Source: JBCBSK01 sp965250105
GTDB taxonomy: Bacteria > Pseudomonadota > Alphaproteobacteria > Rhizobiales > Tepidamorphaceae
Direction: 5' to 3'
Assembly: GCA_965250105.1 (NCBI GenBank)
Contig: OZ252290.1
Span: 1,364,001-1,428,000, forward strand
Length of the DNA: 64,000 bases
The notes below the pieces were generated by a model. The model did no database searches and was not told the origin of the DNA. It was given only the letters and a program-made list of their open reading frames with translations. The position numbers were made by a program, and so were the translations under genes. Positions 22,222 through 29,757 of this stretch are shown here, piece by piece; the stretch's first letter is position 1; each line of letters begins with the position of its first letter.

Positions 22222-22886
22222 GCGAGATCTCCATGCCGGAACCGGTGGGCGGCGAGCAGTGTCCAGGGCACGACGGCCGCCGTCAGCACGACGACGCCGG
22301 CCAGCGCCTGGTCATAGGCGTTGTAGTCGCCCGACAGATGACACAGCCAGACGAGACCGCCGACGATGGCCGCGTTGACCGCCTGATAGAACCGGTCGGG
22401 CTCGATGAGAACGAGCGCGGTGCCGAGATAGGCGGCGATGCCGGCCAGCATCCAAGGCAGCGCGGTCGCGACCGCGCTCGCGACGAAGGGGCCGGGAAAG
22501 AAATTGCCGACGCTGATGACGAGGATCGCCACATCGAGCGCGAGCAGCGCCAGCAGGACCGCGAGGCCTATCCCGAGATGGGCCAGGATCAATGGCGCCA
22601 GCCCGATCGGCAGATGCATCGCGAGCCGCAGCCGGCCGCGAATGATCTCGGGCAGGAACTGCGCGAGCCCGATCGCGATACCGGTCACCAGCGGCACATA
22701 GCGCATGTCCTCGTAGAACAGCCGGCCGATCTGGTTGGCCTGATAGAAGATCATTTCCGCATGTTCGACGCGGAACTGATGCGCCATCTTCAGATAGAAC
22801 CAGATGCCGAACAGTAGATGCGCCGCGAGGATCACCCCGATCCACGGCGCCATCTTGATCCATTCCTTCATGACGAGCGCGCGCAT
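22218..22886 (-). CDS. ABC transporter permease (ABC-2-like, six-segment membrane protein)
   Basis: A 222-residue polytopic membrane protein beginning MRALVMKEWIKMAPW, with about six hydrophobic segments (15-33, 65-80, 95-122, 130-160, 172-185 and 195-213). It has no signal peptide and no ATPase domain. Its ATG shares one base with the stop of the upstream ABC ATPase, and its stop overlaps the DUF4857-like start. It most likely forms the membrane part of that transporter. The substrate is unknown; the position in a ferrous-iron operon suggests iron, heme or an envelope lipid, which is inference only. Confidence 0.75.
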   Translation of the reverse strand: MRALVMKEWIKMAPWIGVILAAHLLFGIWFYLKMAHQFRVEHAEMIFYQANQIGRLFYEDMRYVPLVTGIAIGLAQFLPEIIRGRLRLAMHLPIGLAPLILAHLGIGLAVLLALLALDVAILVISVGNFFPGPFVASAVATALPWMLAGIAAYLGTALVLIEPDRFYQAVNAAIVGGLVWLCHLSGDYNAYDQALAGVVVLTAAVVPWTLLAAHRFRHGDLA

Positions 22887-23869
22887 CAATACCTTCCCGT
22901 ATAGCCGATGAAAGCGTCTTCTAGCGTCATGGAAACCGGCGCCGGCACGGCGCCGTCGATGCCTTGCGCCCGCAAGGCCGCCGCGACGCGGTCCGCGTCG
23001 TGAAAGGAGAAAACCGACAGACAGCCATCCGCGTCCCGTTCGACCCGGTGCATGACGTCGTCGGGCACGGGCTCGCGGCCGGCCGCGTCGATGCCCGTCA
23101 GGCGGTATTGGCGGAAGGAGGTGGTGAAGTCGGCCAGCGAGGTCTTGAAGGCATCGCCGCCCTTGCGCAGCAGGATCACGTCGTCGATCAGCCGTTCCAT
23201 GTCCTGAACGACATGGCTCGTCACCAGCACCGTCTTGCCGCCATCCCGGGCATAGTGGTTCAGATAGTCGAGGAACAGACGCCGATAGCCGGCATCCAGC
23301 CCCATCGTATAGTCGTCGAGGATCATCAGATCCGGGTCCTGCGCCATGACGCTGGCCAGGACGACCTGGCTGCGCTGGCCTTCCGACATATGGCGGATGC
23401 GATGGCCGTGCGGCAGGCCGAGCCGGTCGACGAGATCGTAGAACACCTCGCGCCGCCATTTCGGATACCAGCCGGCGTAGAAGCGTTCGGTTTCGGCGAT
23501 CGACAGGAAGTCGTAGGCGAGATGGCCTTCGAAGACGAGCCCGATCCGCCGCTTGGCCGCCGGCGACAACGCGTGCGACGGCTCGCCGAGCACCCGGCAC
23601 GACCCGGCGCTCGGCGTCAGGAAGCCCATCAGGATCTTGATCAGCGTGGTCTTGCCGACGCCGTTCTTGCCGAGAAGCCCCATGATGCGGCCGGGCGCGA
23701 CGGTGAAGGACAGGCCGTCATGCACGGTGCGCCCGCCATAGCGATGCACCAGACCGTCGACGGAGATCGCCGTCGCGTCCGCGGCGTCGGGCGCCGCCGC
23801 GTCCTCCTCGCCGCCGCGCCCACGGGCACCGCGAAACGAAAACAGGTCACCTGGAATGAGACGGGCCAT
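22886..23869 (-). CDS. ABC transporter ATP-binding protein
   Basis: A 327-residue ATPase of the ABC-2 exporter type. The Walker A is GKNGVGKTT (about 68-76), the signature is HMSEGQRSQV instead of LSGGQ, and Walker B is LMILDDYTMGLD, so an Asp replaces the usual catalytic Glu. The switch His is in VTSHVVQDME. A roughly 30-residue Gly/Ala/Asp-rich N-terminal extension precedes the domain, and a C-terminal 80-residue domain follows it. It begins 6 bases after the FeoB-associated peptide gene and overlaps the permease start, so it belongs to the feo transcription unit. Confidence 0.88.
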   Translation of the reverse strand: MARLIPGDLFSFRGARGRGGEEDAAAPDAADATAISVDGLVHRYGGRTVHDGLSFTVAPGRIMGLLGKNGVGKTTLIKILMGFLTPSAGSCRVLGEPSHALSPAAKRRIGLVFEGHLAYDFLSIAETERFYAGWYPKWRREVFYDLVDRLGLPHGHRIRHMSEGQRSQVVLASVMAQDPDLMILDDYTMGLDAGYRRLFLDYLNHYARDGGKTVLVTSHVVQDMERLIDDVILLRKGGDAFKTSLADFTTSFRQYRLTGIDAAGREPVPDDVMHRVERDADGCLSVFSFHDADRVAAALRAQGIDGAVPAPVSMTLEDAFIGYTGRY

Positions 23870-23875
23870 ATCGGG

Positions 23876-24109
23876 TCATACCGGATCGTTGGGGCTCGGG
23901 ATCTTGATCATCGGGCAACTTCCGGACCGGCCGCAGCTCGAACAGCCCGCGCAGCCGCCGCCCGCCGCCCGGCGCCTGAGCACGCCGCGCAGGAGAAAGC
24001 CGAGCGCCAGCGCCAGCACGATGATCACCAGCGCATAATCCTGCATCGCGACGGCGGCTTCCAATCCGAGATCGACGGATGGGGGCAGGGCAGTCTCGGT
24101 CATGCTCAT
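23876..24109 (-). CDS. FeoB-associated Cys-rich membrane peptide
   Basis: A 77-residue protein with one membrane helix (about 24-44) followed by a basic RRR stretch and the Cys-rich tail GGCAGCSSCGRSGSC. This architecture is typical of small proteins encoded directly after feoB, thought to assist FeoB assembly or to bind iron. Its ATG overlaps the feoB stop (ATGA). A second Met two codons later is an alternative start. It is too short and in the wrong frame to be noticed from the longer opening that extends into feoB. Confidence 0.82.
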   Translation of the reverse strand: MSMTETALPPSVDLGLEAAVAMQDYALVIIVLALALGFLLRGVLRRRAAGGGCAGCSSCGRSGSCPMIKIPSPNDPV

Positions 24110-26604
24110 TCTCCAGGCGACAGTTTCGACGGTCTGACCCAGGGCAACGGTCTCCACAGGCCGACGACCAGCAGGAGCGCCAGCGCCATCAGATAGATCG
24201 CGGTCATCGCCTGCAGTCCGGTCAGATCGAGCAGACTGCCCAGCGTGAAGACGGTGCTGGCGACGGCGAGGCCGAGGATCGTCGGGAAGATGATCGAGAA
24301 CATCATCCACCCCGTGCTCGCGGTCTGGACGCGGATCATGATCACGGTGGCGAGGCAGGGCGGGTAGAGCGCGAAGAACAGCATCAGCGCCACCGCCGAC
24401 AGCGCCGTGCGGCCCTGTTCGGCCTGTTCGGTGCCCATGCGCTGTTCGAGCGGCAGGTTCTCGCCCTCGTCCTGGTCGAACAGGACCCCGAGCGTGGCGA
24501 CACTGCTTTCACGCGCGGCGAAGGAGGCGAGCAGCGCGACATTGATCTTCCAGTCGAAGTCGGCGAATTGCGTCACCGGTTCGAGCCCGCGGCCGATCAT
24601 GCCGAGAACGCTCGCCTCGATGCGGTCCTGGCGCATCTCGCGGCGCAGGTCGGTGCGTTCGCCGGCCAGCGTCTTCAGCGCCGACGCGGCGGCCCGCGCC
24701 TCGGGCTCGCGGCTGCGCAGGATGAACGGCGCGAAGTCGGGATAGTCCTCGGCAAAGCGGGCATCGATGGCCTGGGCCGCTTCCCGCCCGCCGGCGTTCA
24801 GCCTGGCGGCGCGATAGGCGCTTTGCGCGTTGAGCAGCGCGACGAGCGCCTGTGGGTCGGCGACGGCGTCGAGATGCCGATTGCCTGCGAGGCTCGCATA
24901 GAAGTCGGCGATCGCCGCCTCGCCGCGCGCCTCATAGCCGATCTGCCGCTCTTCGGGCACGCCGGGAAACTGCAACAGCGCGAAGATCACCACCGCGATG
25001 GACACGACCACCGTGCCGACCTTCTTGATGTAGAGCCAGGTCCGGTCGAAGGACCGGCGCGCCACGCCCGACAGCGTCGGCAGGTGGTAATGGGGCAGTT
25101 CCATCACGAAGGGCGCGGTCTCTTCGTCGCGCAGGACCGACACCGTCAGAAGCTTGGCGACCAGCAAGGCGGCGATCACCGTGATGGTCGAGATGTAGAA
25201 CAGCATCAGCCCCTTGGTGTCGGGGAAGTAGATCGTGATGAGCAGGGTGTAGAGCGGGATCTTGGCCATGCAGTTCATGAACGGCACGGTCAGGATCGTC
25301 GCCATGCGCGCGCGTGCGTCCGGAATGCCCTTGGTGGCCATGACGCCGGGCACCGCGCAGCCGCCGGCGAACACGCCGGCCAGGATGAACGGCAGCGTCG
25401 ACTGACCATGCAGGCCGAAGCGGTGCAGGATGCGGTCGAGCATGAAGGCGATGCGCGCCATGTAGCCCGAATCCTCGAGGATCGCGATGAGCGCGAACAA
25501 GATCAGGAAGATCGGGATATAGTTGAGAAGCGTGTTGACCGAATCGACCAGCCAAAGCCCGAGCGACCGCATGACCGGATCGTGCAGGAAGCCGGCTTCG
25601 GGCAGGACGGCGGCGGCGAAATTGCGGAACCCGGCCAGGAACGGCCAGGTGACCTTGGTCAGTTCATAGCCCTGGACGATCGATAGATGGTAGACGGCCC
25701 AGATCGTCAGGACCAGGAAGATAGGCGCTAGCCAGCGGTTGAGCAGGACGCGGTCGACGCGCTCCGACAAGGGCACGGTGCCCGCCTTGCGATGGGTGGC
25801 GCATGTTTCGACGATCGCGCCGGCGCGCCGGTCGCGGGCCGCGCTGATCTGGTCGGCGGCGCTTGTCCCGGTCGCGGCATGATCGTGGCGCATCCGACGC
25901 GCCAGATCGAGCACGCGGCCGGGGGCGGCCAACCGGTCCGAGACGAGGCTCCGCGCCTCGCCATCGTCTTCGAGAAGCTTGATCGCGAGCCAGCGGCCGG
26001 CGACGTCGTGCAGCGTGTCCTCGTTGTTGAGCGCCGCCGAGAGCTCAGTGATCGCCGTTTCGAGCGCGCCATAGTCAACCGGGAAATCGGGTTCGGTGGG
26101 TGCCGACGTCTCTGCCTGGGCCACGATCGCCGCGCGCAAGGCGCTGGCGCCGGTGCCCCGCCGACCGATGATGGGCACGACGCTGACGCCGAGTGCCGCT
26201 TCGAGGGCCGCGACATCGATGTCGATACCGAGGCGCTCGGCGACATCCATCATGTTCAGCGCGACGATGACGGGAACGCCCATTTCGAGAAGCTGGAATG
26301 TCAGCAGCAGGCCGCGCCGCAGATTGGCCGCGTCGAGCACGTTGACGACGAGGTCGGGCCGGTCCTCCAGAAGGACCGAGCGGACGACGCGCTCTTCCAG
26401 CGAGAACGCGGTCAGCGAGTAGCAGCCGGGCAGATCGATGACCTCGATCGTGCCGCCGTCGTGGGAAAAGGTGCCGAACTTCTTCTCGACGGTGACGCCG
26501 GGATAGTTCGCGATGTGCTGCGACAGGCCGGTGAGCAGGTTGAACAGCGTCGACTTCCCGCAATTCTGCTGGCCGACGAGCGCGACGCGGCGGCGGTCAG
26601 TCAT
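24106..26604 (-). CDS. feoB: Ferrous iron transport protein B
   Basis: Inner-membrane Fe2+ transporter of 832 residues. The N-terminal G domain has G1 GQQNCGKS (11-18, a variant of the usual GNPNCGKT), G3 DLPG and G4 NMMD. A helical GDI-like region follows, then the membrane domain with Gate motifs (the segment around GGCAVPGVMATKG contains the conserved Cys). The loop after the first Gate half is enlarged and carries an extra ~130-residue insertion near residues 590-720. The ATG at 26604 has GGTGGAGG upstream and lies within the end of feoA; the frame to 26625 adds seven residues. It works with feoA and the Cys-rich peptide. Confidence 0.95.
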   Translation of the reverse strand: MTDRRRVALVGQQNCGKSTLFNLLTGLSQHIANYPGVTVEKKFGTFSHDGGTIEVIDLPGCYSLTAFSLEERVVRSVLLEDRPDLVVNVLDAANLRRGLLLTFQLLEMGVPVIVALNMMDVAERLGIDIDVAALEAALGVSVVPIIGRRGTGASALRAAIVAQAETSAPTEPDFPVDYGALETAITELSAALNNEDTLHDVAGRWLAIKLLEDDGEARSLVSDRLAAPGRVLDLARRMRHDHAATGTSAADQISAARDRRAGAIVETCATHRKAGTVPLSERVDRVLLNRWLAPIFLVLTIWAVYHLSIVQGYELTKVTWPFLAGFRNFAAAVLPEAGFLHDPVMRSLGLWLVDSVNTLLNYIPIFLILFALIAILEDSGYMARIAFMLDRILHRFGLHGQSTLPFILAGVFAGGCAVPGVMATKGIPDARARMATILTVPFMNCMAKIPLYTLLITIYFPDTKGLMLFYISTITVIAALLVAKLLTVSVLRDEETAPFVMELPHYHLPTLSGVARRSFDRTWLYIKKVGTVVVSIAVVIFALLQFPGVPEERQIGYEARGEAAIADFYASLAGNRHLDAVADPQALVALLNAQSAYRAARLNAGGREAAQAIDARFAEDYPDFAPFILRSREPEARAAASALKTLAGERTDLRREMRQDRIEASVLGMIGRGLEPVTQFADFDWKINVALLASFAARESSVATLGVLFDQDEGENLPLEQRMGTEQAEQGRTALSAVALMLFFALYPPCLATVIMIRVQTASTGWMMFSIIFPTILGLAVASTVFTLGSLLDLTGLQAMTAIYLMALALLLVVGLWRPLPWVRPSKLSPGE

Positions 26605-26851
26605 AGGCGACCTCCACCAGGGCAACCTCCACCAGCACCGCCTCGTGCCGGCGCAGGGCGACGAAGCTGTCGCCGATGCGCAGCTCGATCGGGTCGAACA
26701 GCGGCGCGGCGCGGATCATCGTCACCGAATGCCCGGGCTGCAGGCCGAGATCGATCAGCCGTTGGCGCACCGGCCCCTCGCCGGCGATACGCAGGATCCG
26801 GCATGCCGCGCCGGGCGCCAGATCGTTCAGACTGATCGTGGTCGAGGCCAT
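26597..26851 (-). CDS. feoA: Ferrous iron transport protein A
   Basis: An 84-residue SH3-like protein (MASTTISLNDLAPGAA) with the family segments GEGPVRQRLIDLGLQPGHSV and RIGDSFVALRRHEA. FeoA assists or regulates FeoB in Fe2+ uptake. Its end overlaps the feoB start by eight bases. The ATG at 26851 was chosen because the family N-terminus begins there and GGGAGAC lies upstream. Confidence 0.93.
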   Translation of the reverse strand: MASTTISLNDLAPGAACRILRIAGEGPVRQRLIDLGLQPGHSVTMIRAAPLFDPIELRIGDSFVALRRHEAVLVEVALVEVAYD

Positions 26852-26923
26852 CCGGTTCGTCTCCCGGGTCGTTTTGGGGGTTTCTTGGGTCGCGTCACGC
26901 CGTCCGGGGGGCACCCGGGGGGC

Positions 26924-26956
26924 GGTCCATGGGCCCGACTGGCGACCCCATGGACC
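26924..26956 (-). promoter_or_regulatory. Hairpin in the DUF4198-feoA spacer
   Basis: A perfect 10-bp inverted repeat GGTCCATGGG (26924-26933) and CCCATGGACC (26947-26956) with a 13-base loop. It lies in the 125-bp gap between the DUF4198 gene and feoA. It could attenuate or stabilise parts of the operon mRNA; no T-run follows on the minus strand. Confidence 0.45.
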
Positions 26957-26976
26957 ACGCCCCTCCGCGCGAGGGC

Positions 26977-27768
26977 CTATTGCGCCATGTCGTAGGCGGT
27001 GATCCAGATCACCGCGTCCTGGCTCAGTTCCTTGCCCTCATGTTCGGTGACGGGCCCCGAGCCGAGCGCGGCGAAGCCCCACTGGCCGGCGCGCGGGATA
27101 CCGAAGGTGAAGACGCCGTCGGCATCGGTGATGGCGACGATCGAGCCGCCCGGCTGCTCTTCGAGCGTGCCTTCTCCGGCGGTGTTGTTTTCCATGTCGG
27201 GCTCGACCGGCATGAACTCGATCTCGATCTCGGCACCGGCAACCGGCTCGCCATCGGCGACGACCTGTCCGCTGAAGGTCGATCCGACGACCACGTTATT
27301 GGGCTTGTTCAGCGGCACGATCTCGGTCGCGAGGCCGAGCGGTTCGTTCCAGCCGGTGGGGATGCCGCCCTTGTTGAAATAGACCTTGGTCAGCTGCTGG
27401 ATGTAGATGTCCTCGGCTTCCTCGTAATAGGGCTCGGGCACGAGGCCGACGATGTAGTCGCCATTGCGCCGCACCGGCAGCGTGGCGGCATAGCCGGCGC
27501 CCTCGTTCGCGCTGCCCTTGAAGGTGATCGGCGACAGGGTGTCGGTCAGATCGGTCCGCTCGCCGCGGAACACGTAGAAGAGTTCCTGCGGCGTGCCCAT
27601 GTCCATGACATGGCCGTTGTCGCCCGGATGCCAGAACAGAAGCTTGAGCGGCACCGCGCCCGGCACGTCGAGATTGGCGTCGGGGCTGTAGACGCTCTGG
27701 AAATGCGCCTGCGCCGGCATCACGAGAAGGGTCGCCAGCGCCGCGCTCGTCAGAAGACGGTTGATCAT
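26977..27768 (-). CDS. DUF4198 periplasmic protein
   Basis: A secreted protein of about 263 residues with signal peptide MINRLLTSAALATLLVMPAQA, cleaved before HFQ. Mature N-terminal His, the HPGDNGHVMDMG segment and a C-terminal Ig-like domain (TDADGVFTFGIPRAGQWGF) are typical of DUF4198, a family common next to Ni, Co or Fe transport genes and thought to bind metal in the periplasm. It precedes feoA in the same direction and follows a related small secreted protein after a short spacer. In-frame ATGs at 27789-27777 would lengthen the N-terminus; the ATG at 27768 has GAGG nine bases before it. Confidence 0.85.
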   Translation of the reverse strand: MINRLLTSAALATLLVMPAQAHFQSVYSPDANLDVPGAVPLKLLFWHPGDNGHVMDMGTPQELFYVFRGERTDLTDTLSPITFKGSANEGAGYAATLPVRRNGDYIVGLVPEPYYEEAEDIYIQQLTKVYFNKGGIPTGWNEPLGLATEIVPLNKPNNVVVGSTFSGQVVADGEPVAGAEIEIEFMPVEPDMENNTAGEGTLEEQPGGSIVAITDADGVFTFGIPRAGQWGFAALGSGPVTEHEGKELSQDAVIWITAYDMAQ

Positions 27769-27795
27769 TTGAGTCATCCTCATGGTCACTGATGG

Positions 27796-28116
27796 TCAGA
27801 AGATTTCGTCGGCGGGAATCTCGATCTGATGGCCGTCGCCGGCATCGAACAGGACCGAGTAGTCGCCATCGGGCATGTCGAAGGTGAACTCGCCATTCTC
27901 GTCCATGGCGGCCTCGATCAGGGTGTTGCCCGACCCGTCTATGACCGCCATGCGCACGCCGGCTGCGGACGAGCCGTCCGAGAAGCCGCCCTCGCAGAGA
28001 ATGGTGCCGTCGCCATTGTCGTAGCAGGCGCATAGCGGCGTATGGGCCTGTGCCGGCCCGGTCATGCCAAGCGCCAGCAGGCCCGCCGCCAGCGCTGTCG
28101 TTCTCAACCAAGTCAT
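27796..28116 (-). CDS. Small secreted protein with Cys-rich N-terminus, feo-linked
   Basis: A 106-residue exported protein (signal peptide to about residue 25, ending AQA before HTPLCACYDNGDGTILCEGGFSDGS). Three Cys and the mature N-terminal His suggest metal binding. The rest (AGVRMAVIDGSGN, FTFDMPDGDYSVLFDAGDGHQIEI) resembles a carboxypeptidase-regulatory-like/transthyretin fold. Such proteins commonly precede DUF4198 genes. It is the first gene of the operon; AAGGGA lies about 10 bases before the ATG at 28116, and a GTG three bases upstream is possible. Confidence 0.75.
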   Translation of the reverse strand: MTWLRTTALAAGLLALGMTGPAQAHTPLCACYDNGDGTILCEGGFSDGSSAAGVRMAVIDGSGNTLIEAAMDENGEFTFDMPDGDYSVLFDAGDGHQIEIPADEIF

Positions 28117-28180
28117 CACGTCGTCGTCCCTTTTTTGGGTCCATCAGCCGGGTCCGCGGAACCGGCCGTCACTTCGAAAC

Positions 28181-28336
28181 GACGCGACTATAGAAGAAAA
28201 ACTGCAGAAAAATTCAGTTCTAATATCTACAAGAGATTCCATCACTATCTTTATTCAAGTATAATAATTCTAGACTTGAGATTATTATTTTAAATTAGAA
28301 AAATTATAAATAAGTACGTATAGAACACAGGGTATT
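28181..28336 (-). promoter_or_regulatory. AT-rich control region upstream of the feo operon
   Basis: Within 28201-28320 only 27 of 120 bases are G or C by direct count, in a strongly GC-rich genome. It contains nested inverted repeats centred near 28270: ATAATAAT (28261-28268) with ATTATTAT (28281-28288), and TCAAGT (28255-28260) with ACTTGA (28274-28279), around a TCTAGA. It most likely carries the promoter and a binding site for an iron regulator or nucleoid protein. No clear Fur, Irr or RirA box could be fitted. Confidence 0.6.
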
Positions 28337-28484
28337 TTGTCTTGGCCGCGCGCGTGAGTGGAGGGTCGAGCATCGGGATTTTCATGGGTCCCGGCGCGCG
28401 ACACATCGGCGCCATGCCGCGTCTGGCGCGACACCGCGCGAGCGCGGATGAAACGAACGAGATGAAACGGTTGGGTTGGCGCGT

Positions 28485-29258
28485 CTATGCCGCGCCCGAG
28501 CCCGGCGTCACATGCCTGTGCGGGCCGAACGTATCGAGAAGTGCCAGCCGGGCGGCGGCGCCGGGCTGGGTGATCGCGGGATCGGTGGAGACCAGCGTCA
28601 CGACCGCCGCGGCCTGGCCCTGCAGATCGAGAACCGGCGCCGCCAGCGCATAAAGGCCGGGGATATAGGTCTCCTGCGCGATCGCCACGCCGTCCTGGCG
28701 GATCTGGTCACCCAGGCTTGCGAGACGGTCTTGATCGACCTCGGGGATGAGCCCGTCGAGCAGCCTGTGAGGGCTCCAGCTCATGAAGGCGAGCCCGGTC
28801 GCCGATGTCGTGAGCGGCAATATCGCGCCAACGCCGAGTGCGGTGACCAGCGGTGGATTGGCGCGTTCCCAGCGCACCACCGTCGGCCCCTGCGTGCCCC
28901 AGACCGACAGCATGACGGTGCAGCCGGTGGCCTCGACCAGATCGGGCAACGCGTCGGCGGCCCGGTTGACGACATCGAAACGGGCAACCGCCGCCATGCC
29001 GACCTCGGCGGCCGCGCGGCCGAGATCATAGGTGCCGGTCTTGCGATGCAGGACCATGCCGGCCTCGACCAGGCTCGCCAGATAGCGATGCACCTTGGCC
29101 GGCGGGATATTCACCGCCTGCGAGATCTGCGTCAGCGACATCGGCCCGCGCGCCTGGCAGAACACCTTAAGGATCCGCATGCCCGTCTCGACACTCTGCA
29201 CCCCCTTGCTGCGTTGCGGGGCGTCTTCGTCGGCGAGGCTATCCTTCCGGCTCGTCAA
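28485..29258 (-). CDS. IclR family transcriptional regulator
   Basis: A 257-residue regulator with an N-terminal winged helix (about 18-80, SLTQISQAVNIPPAKVHRYLASLVEAGMV) and a C-terminal IclR effector domain (about 95-250). IclR proteins commonly control aromatic-acid catabolism, which fits the divergent gene set starting at 29758. A TTG at 29258 with GGAG upstream is the most likely start, overlapping the end of the thioesterase gene by 20 bases; the frame opens to 29321 but the added residues are Pro/Arg/Ser-rich and not family-like. It shares a transcription unit with the thioesterase. Confidence 0.88.
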   Translation of the reverse strand: MTSRKDSLADEDAPQRSKGVQSVETGMRILKVFCQARGPMSLTQISQAVNIPPAKVHRYLASLVEAGMVLHRKTGTYDLGRAAAEVGMAAVARFDVVNRAADALPDLVEATGCTVMLSVWGTQGPTVVRWERANPPLVTALGVGAILPLTTSATGLAFMSWSPHRLLDGLIPEVDQDRLASLGDQIRQDGVAIAQETYIPGLYALAAPVLDLQGQAAAVVTLVSTDPAITQPGAAARLALLDTFGPHRHVTPGSGAA

Positions 29259-29664
29259 GATGTGGCTCCAGTCTCCTGCGGATCGGCTCGGGGATCTCGG
29301 CCTTGCGCAAGGCGCCGCCATCCACTTTGGCCACGAAGGCGCGGATCTCCTCGCCTTCGGCGATCACCGTGTCGCCAATCGAGAAGCGATATGCAAGCGT
29401 CACGCTGCTTCGCCCCAGCGCGCGCACCGACAACGCGATCGCTAGATCGTCATAGAAACGGCCCGGCGCGAGAAACCGGCAACGGGCATCGACAAGTGGC
29501 GTCCCCATGACGCCGAAATCACGCAAAAGACTTTTCTGATCAAAGCCTTCCGAGCGGGTAAAGGCATGGAACGCGGCGTCCATCCAGCGGAAGAAGCTCG
29601 GGTAGAACACGATGCCGGCGGCATCGCAATCACCCCATTCGATGGATCTTGCAGTCGTGAACAT
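29239..29664 (-). CDS. Acyl-CoA thioesterase, 4-hydroxybenzoyl-CoA thioesterase-like hot-dog protein
   Basis: A 141-residue single hot-dog domain with the family motif WGDCDAAGIVFYPSFFRWMD, in which D14 matches the catalytic Asp of 4-hydroxybenzoyl-CoA thioesterases. In this locus the natural substrate is probably gentisyl-CoA, released to gentisate for ring cleavage; that is inferred from the neighbours. The gene is divergent from the catabolic operon and ends inside the iclR start region. Confidence 0.83.
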   Translation of the reverse strand: MFTTARSIEWGDCDAAGIVFYPSFFRWMDAAFHAFTRSEGFDQKSLLRDFGVMGTPLVDARCRFLAPGRFYDDLAIALSVRALGRSSVTLAYRFSIGDTVIAEGEEIRAFVAKVDGGALRKAEIPEPIRRRLEPHLDEPEG

Positions 29665-29677
29665 GCGGCCTCCTTCG

Positions 29678-29721
29678 TACGTTTCAGCTTGACGATTTTC
29701 GCAAAACGTAATTAGTTACGT
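29678..29721. promoter_or_regulatory. Operator-like palindromes in the divergent aromatic promoter
   Basis: A perfect inverted repeat ACGTAA-TTAG-TTACGT occupies 29706-29721, and TACGTTT (29678-29684) repeats inversely with AAACGTA (29704-29710). The pair lies in the 93-bp region between the thioesterase/iclR unit and the catabolic operon, so it is a good candidate for the IclR-type regulator's binding site. Confidence 0.6.
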
Positions 29722-29757
29722 AAAGAGAAAAAATGAACAGGCGATTGGGAGGTTGCC

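Noticed and set aside
24079..25686. 535-codon open frame antisense to feoB
   Set aside because: Gln/His/Arg/Asp-rich composition typical of a reversed GC-rich reading frame; feoB is unambiguous here.
28200..28330. Fur, Irr or RirA box in the feo control region
   Set aside because: The region is so AT-rich that loose matches occur by chance; no palindrome fits a known consensus well enough.
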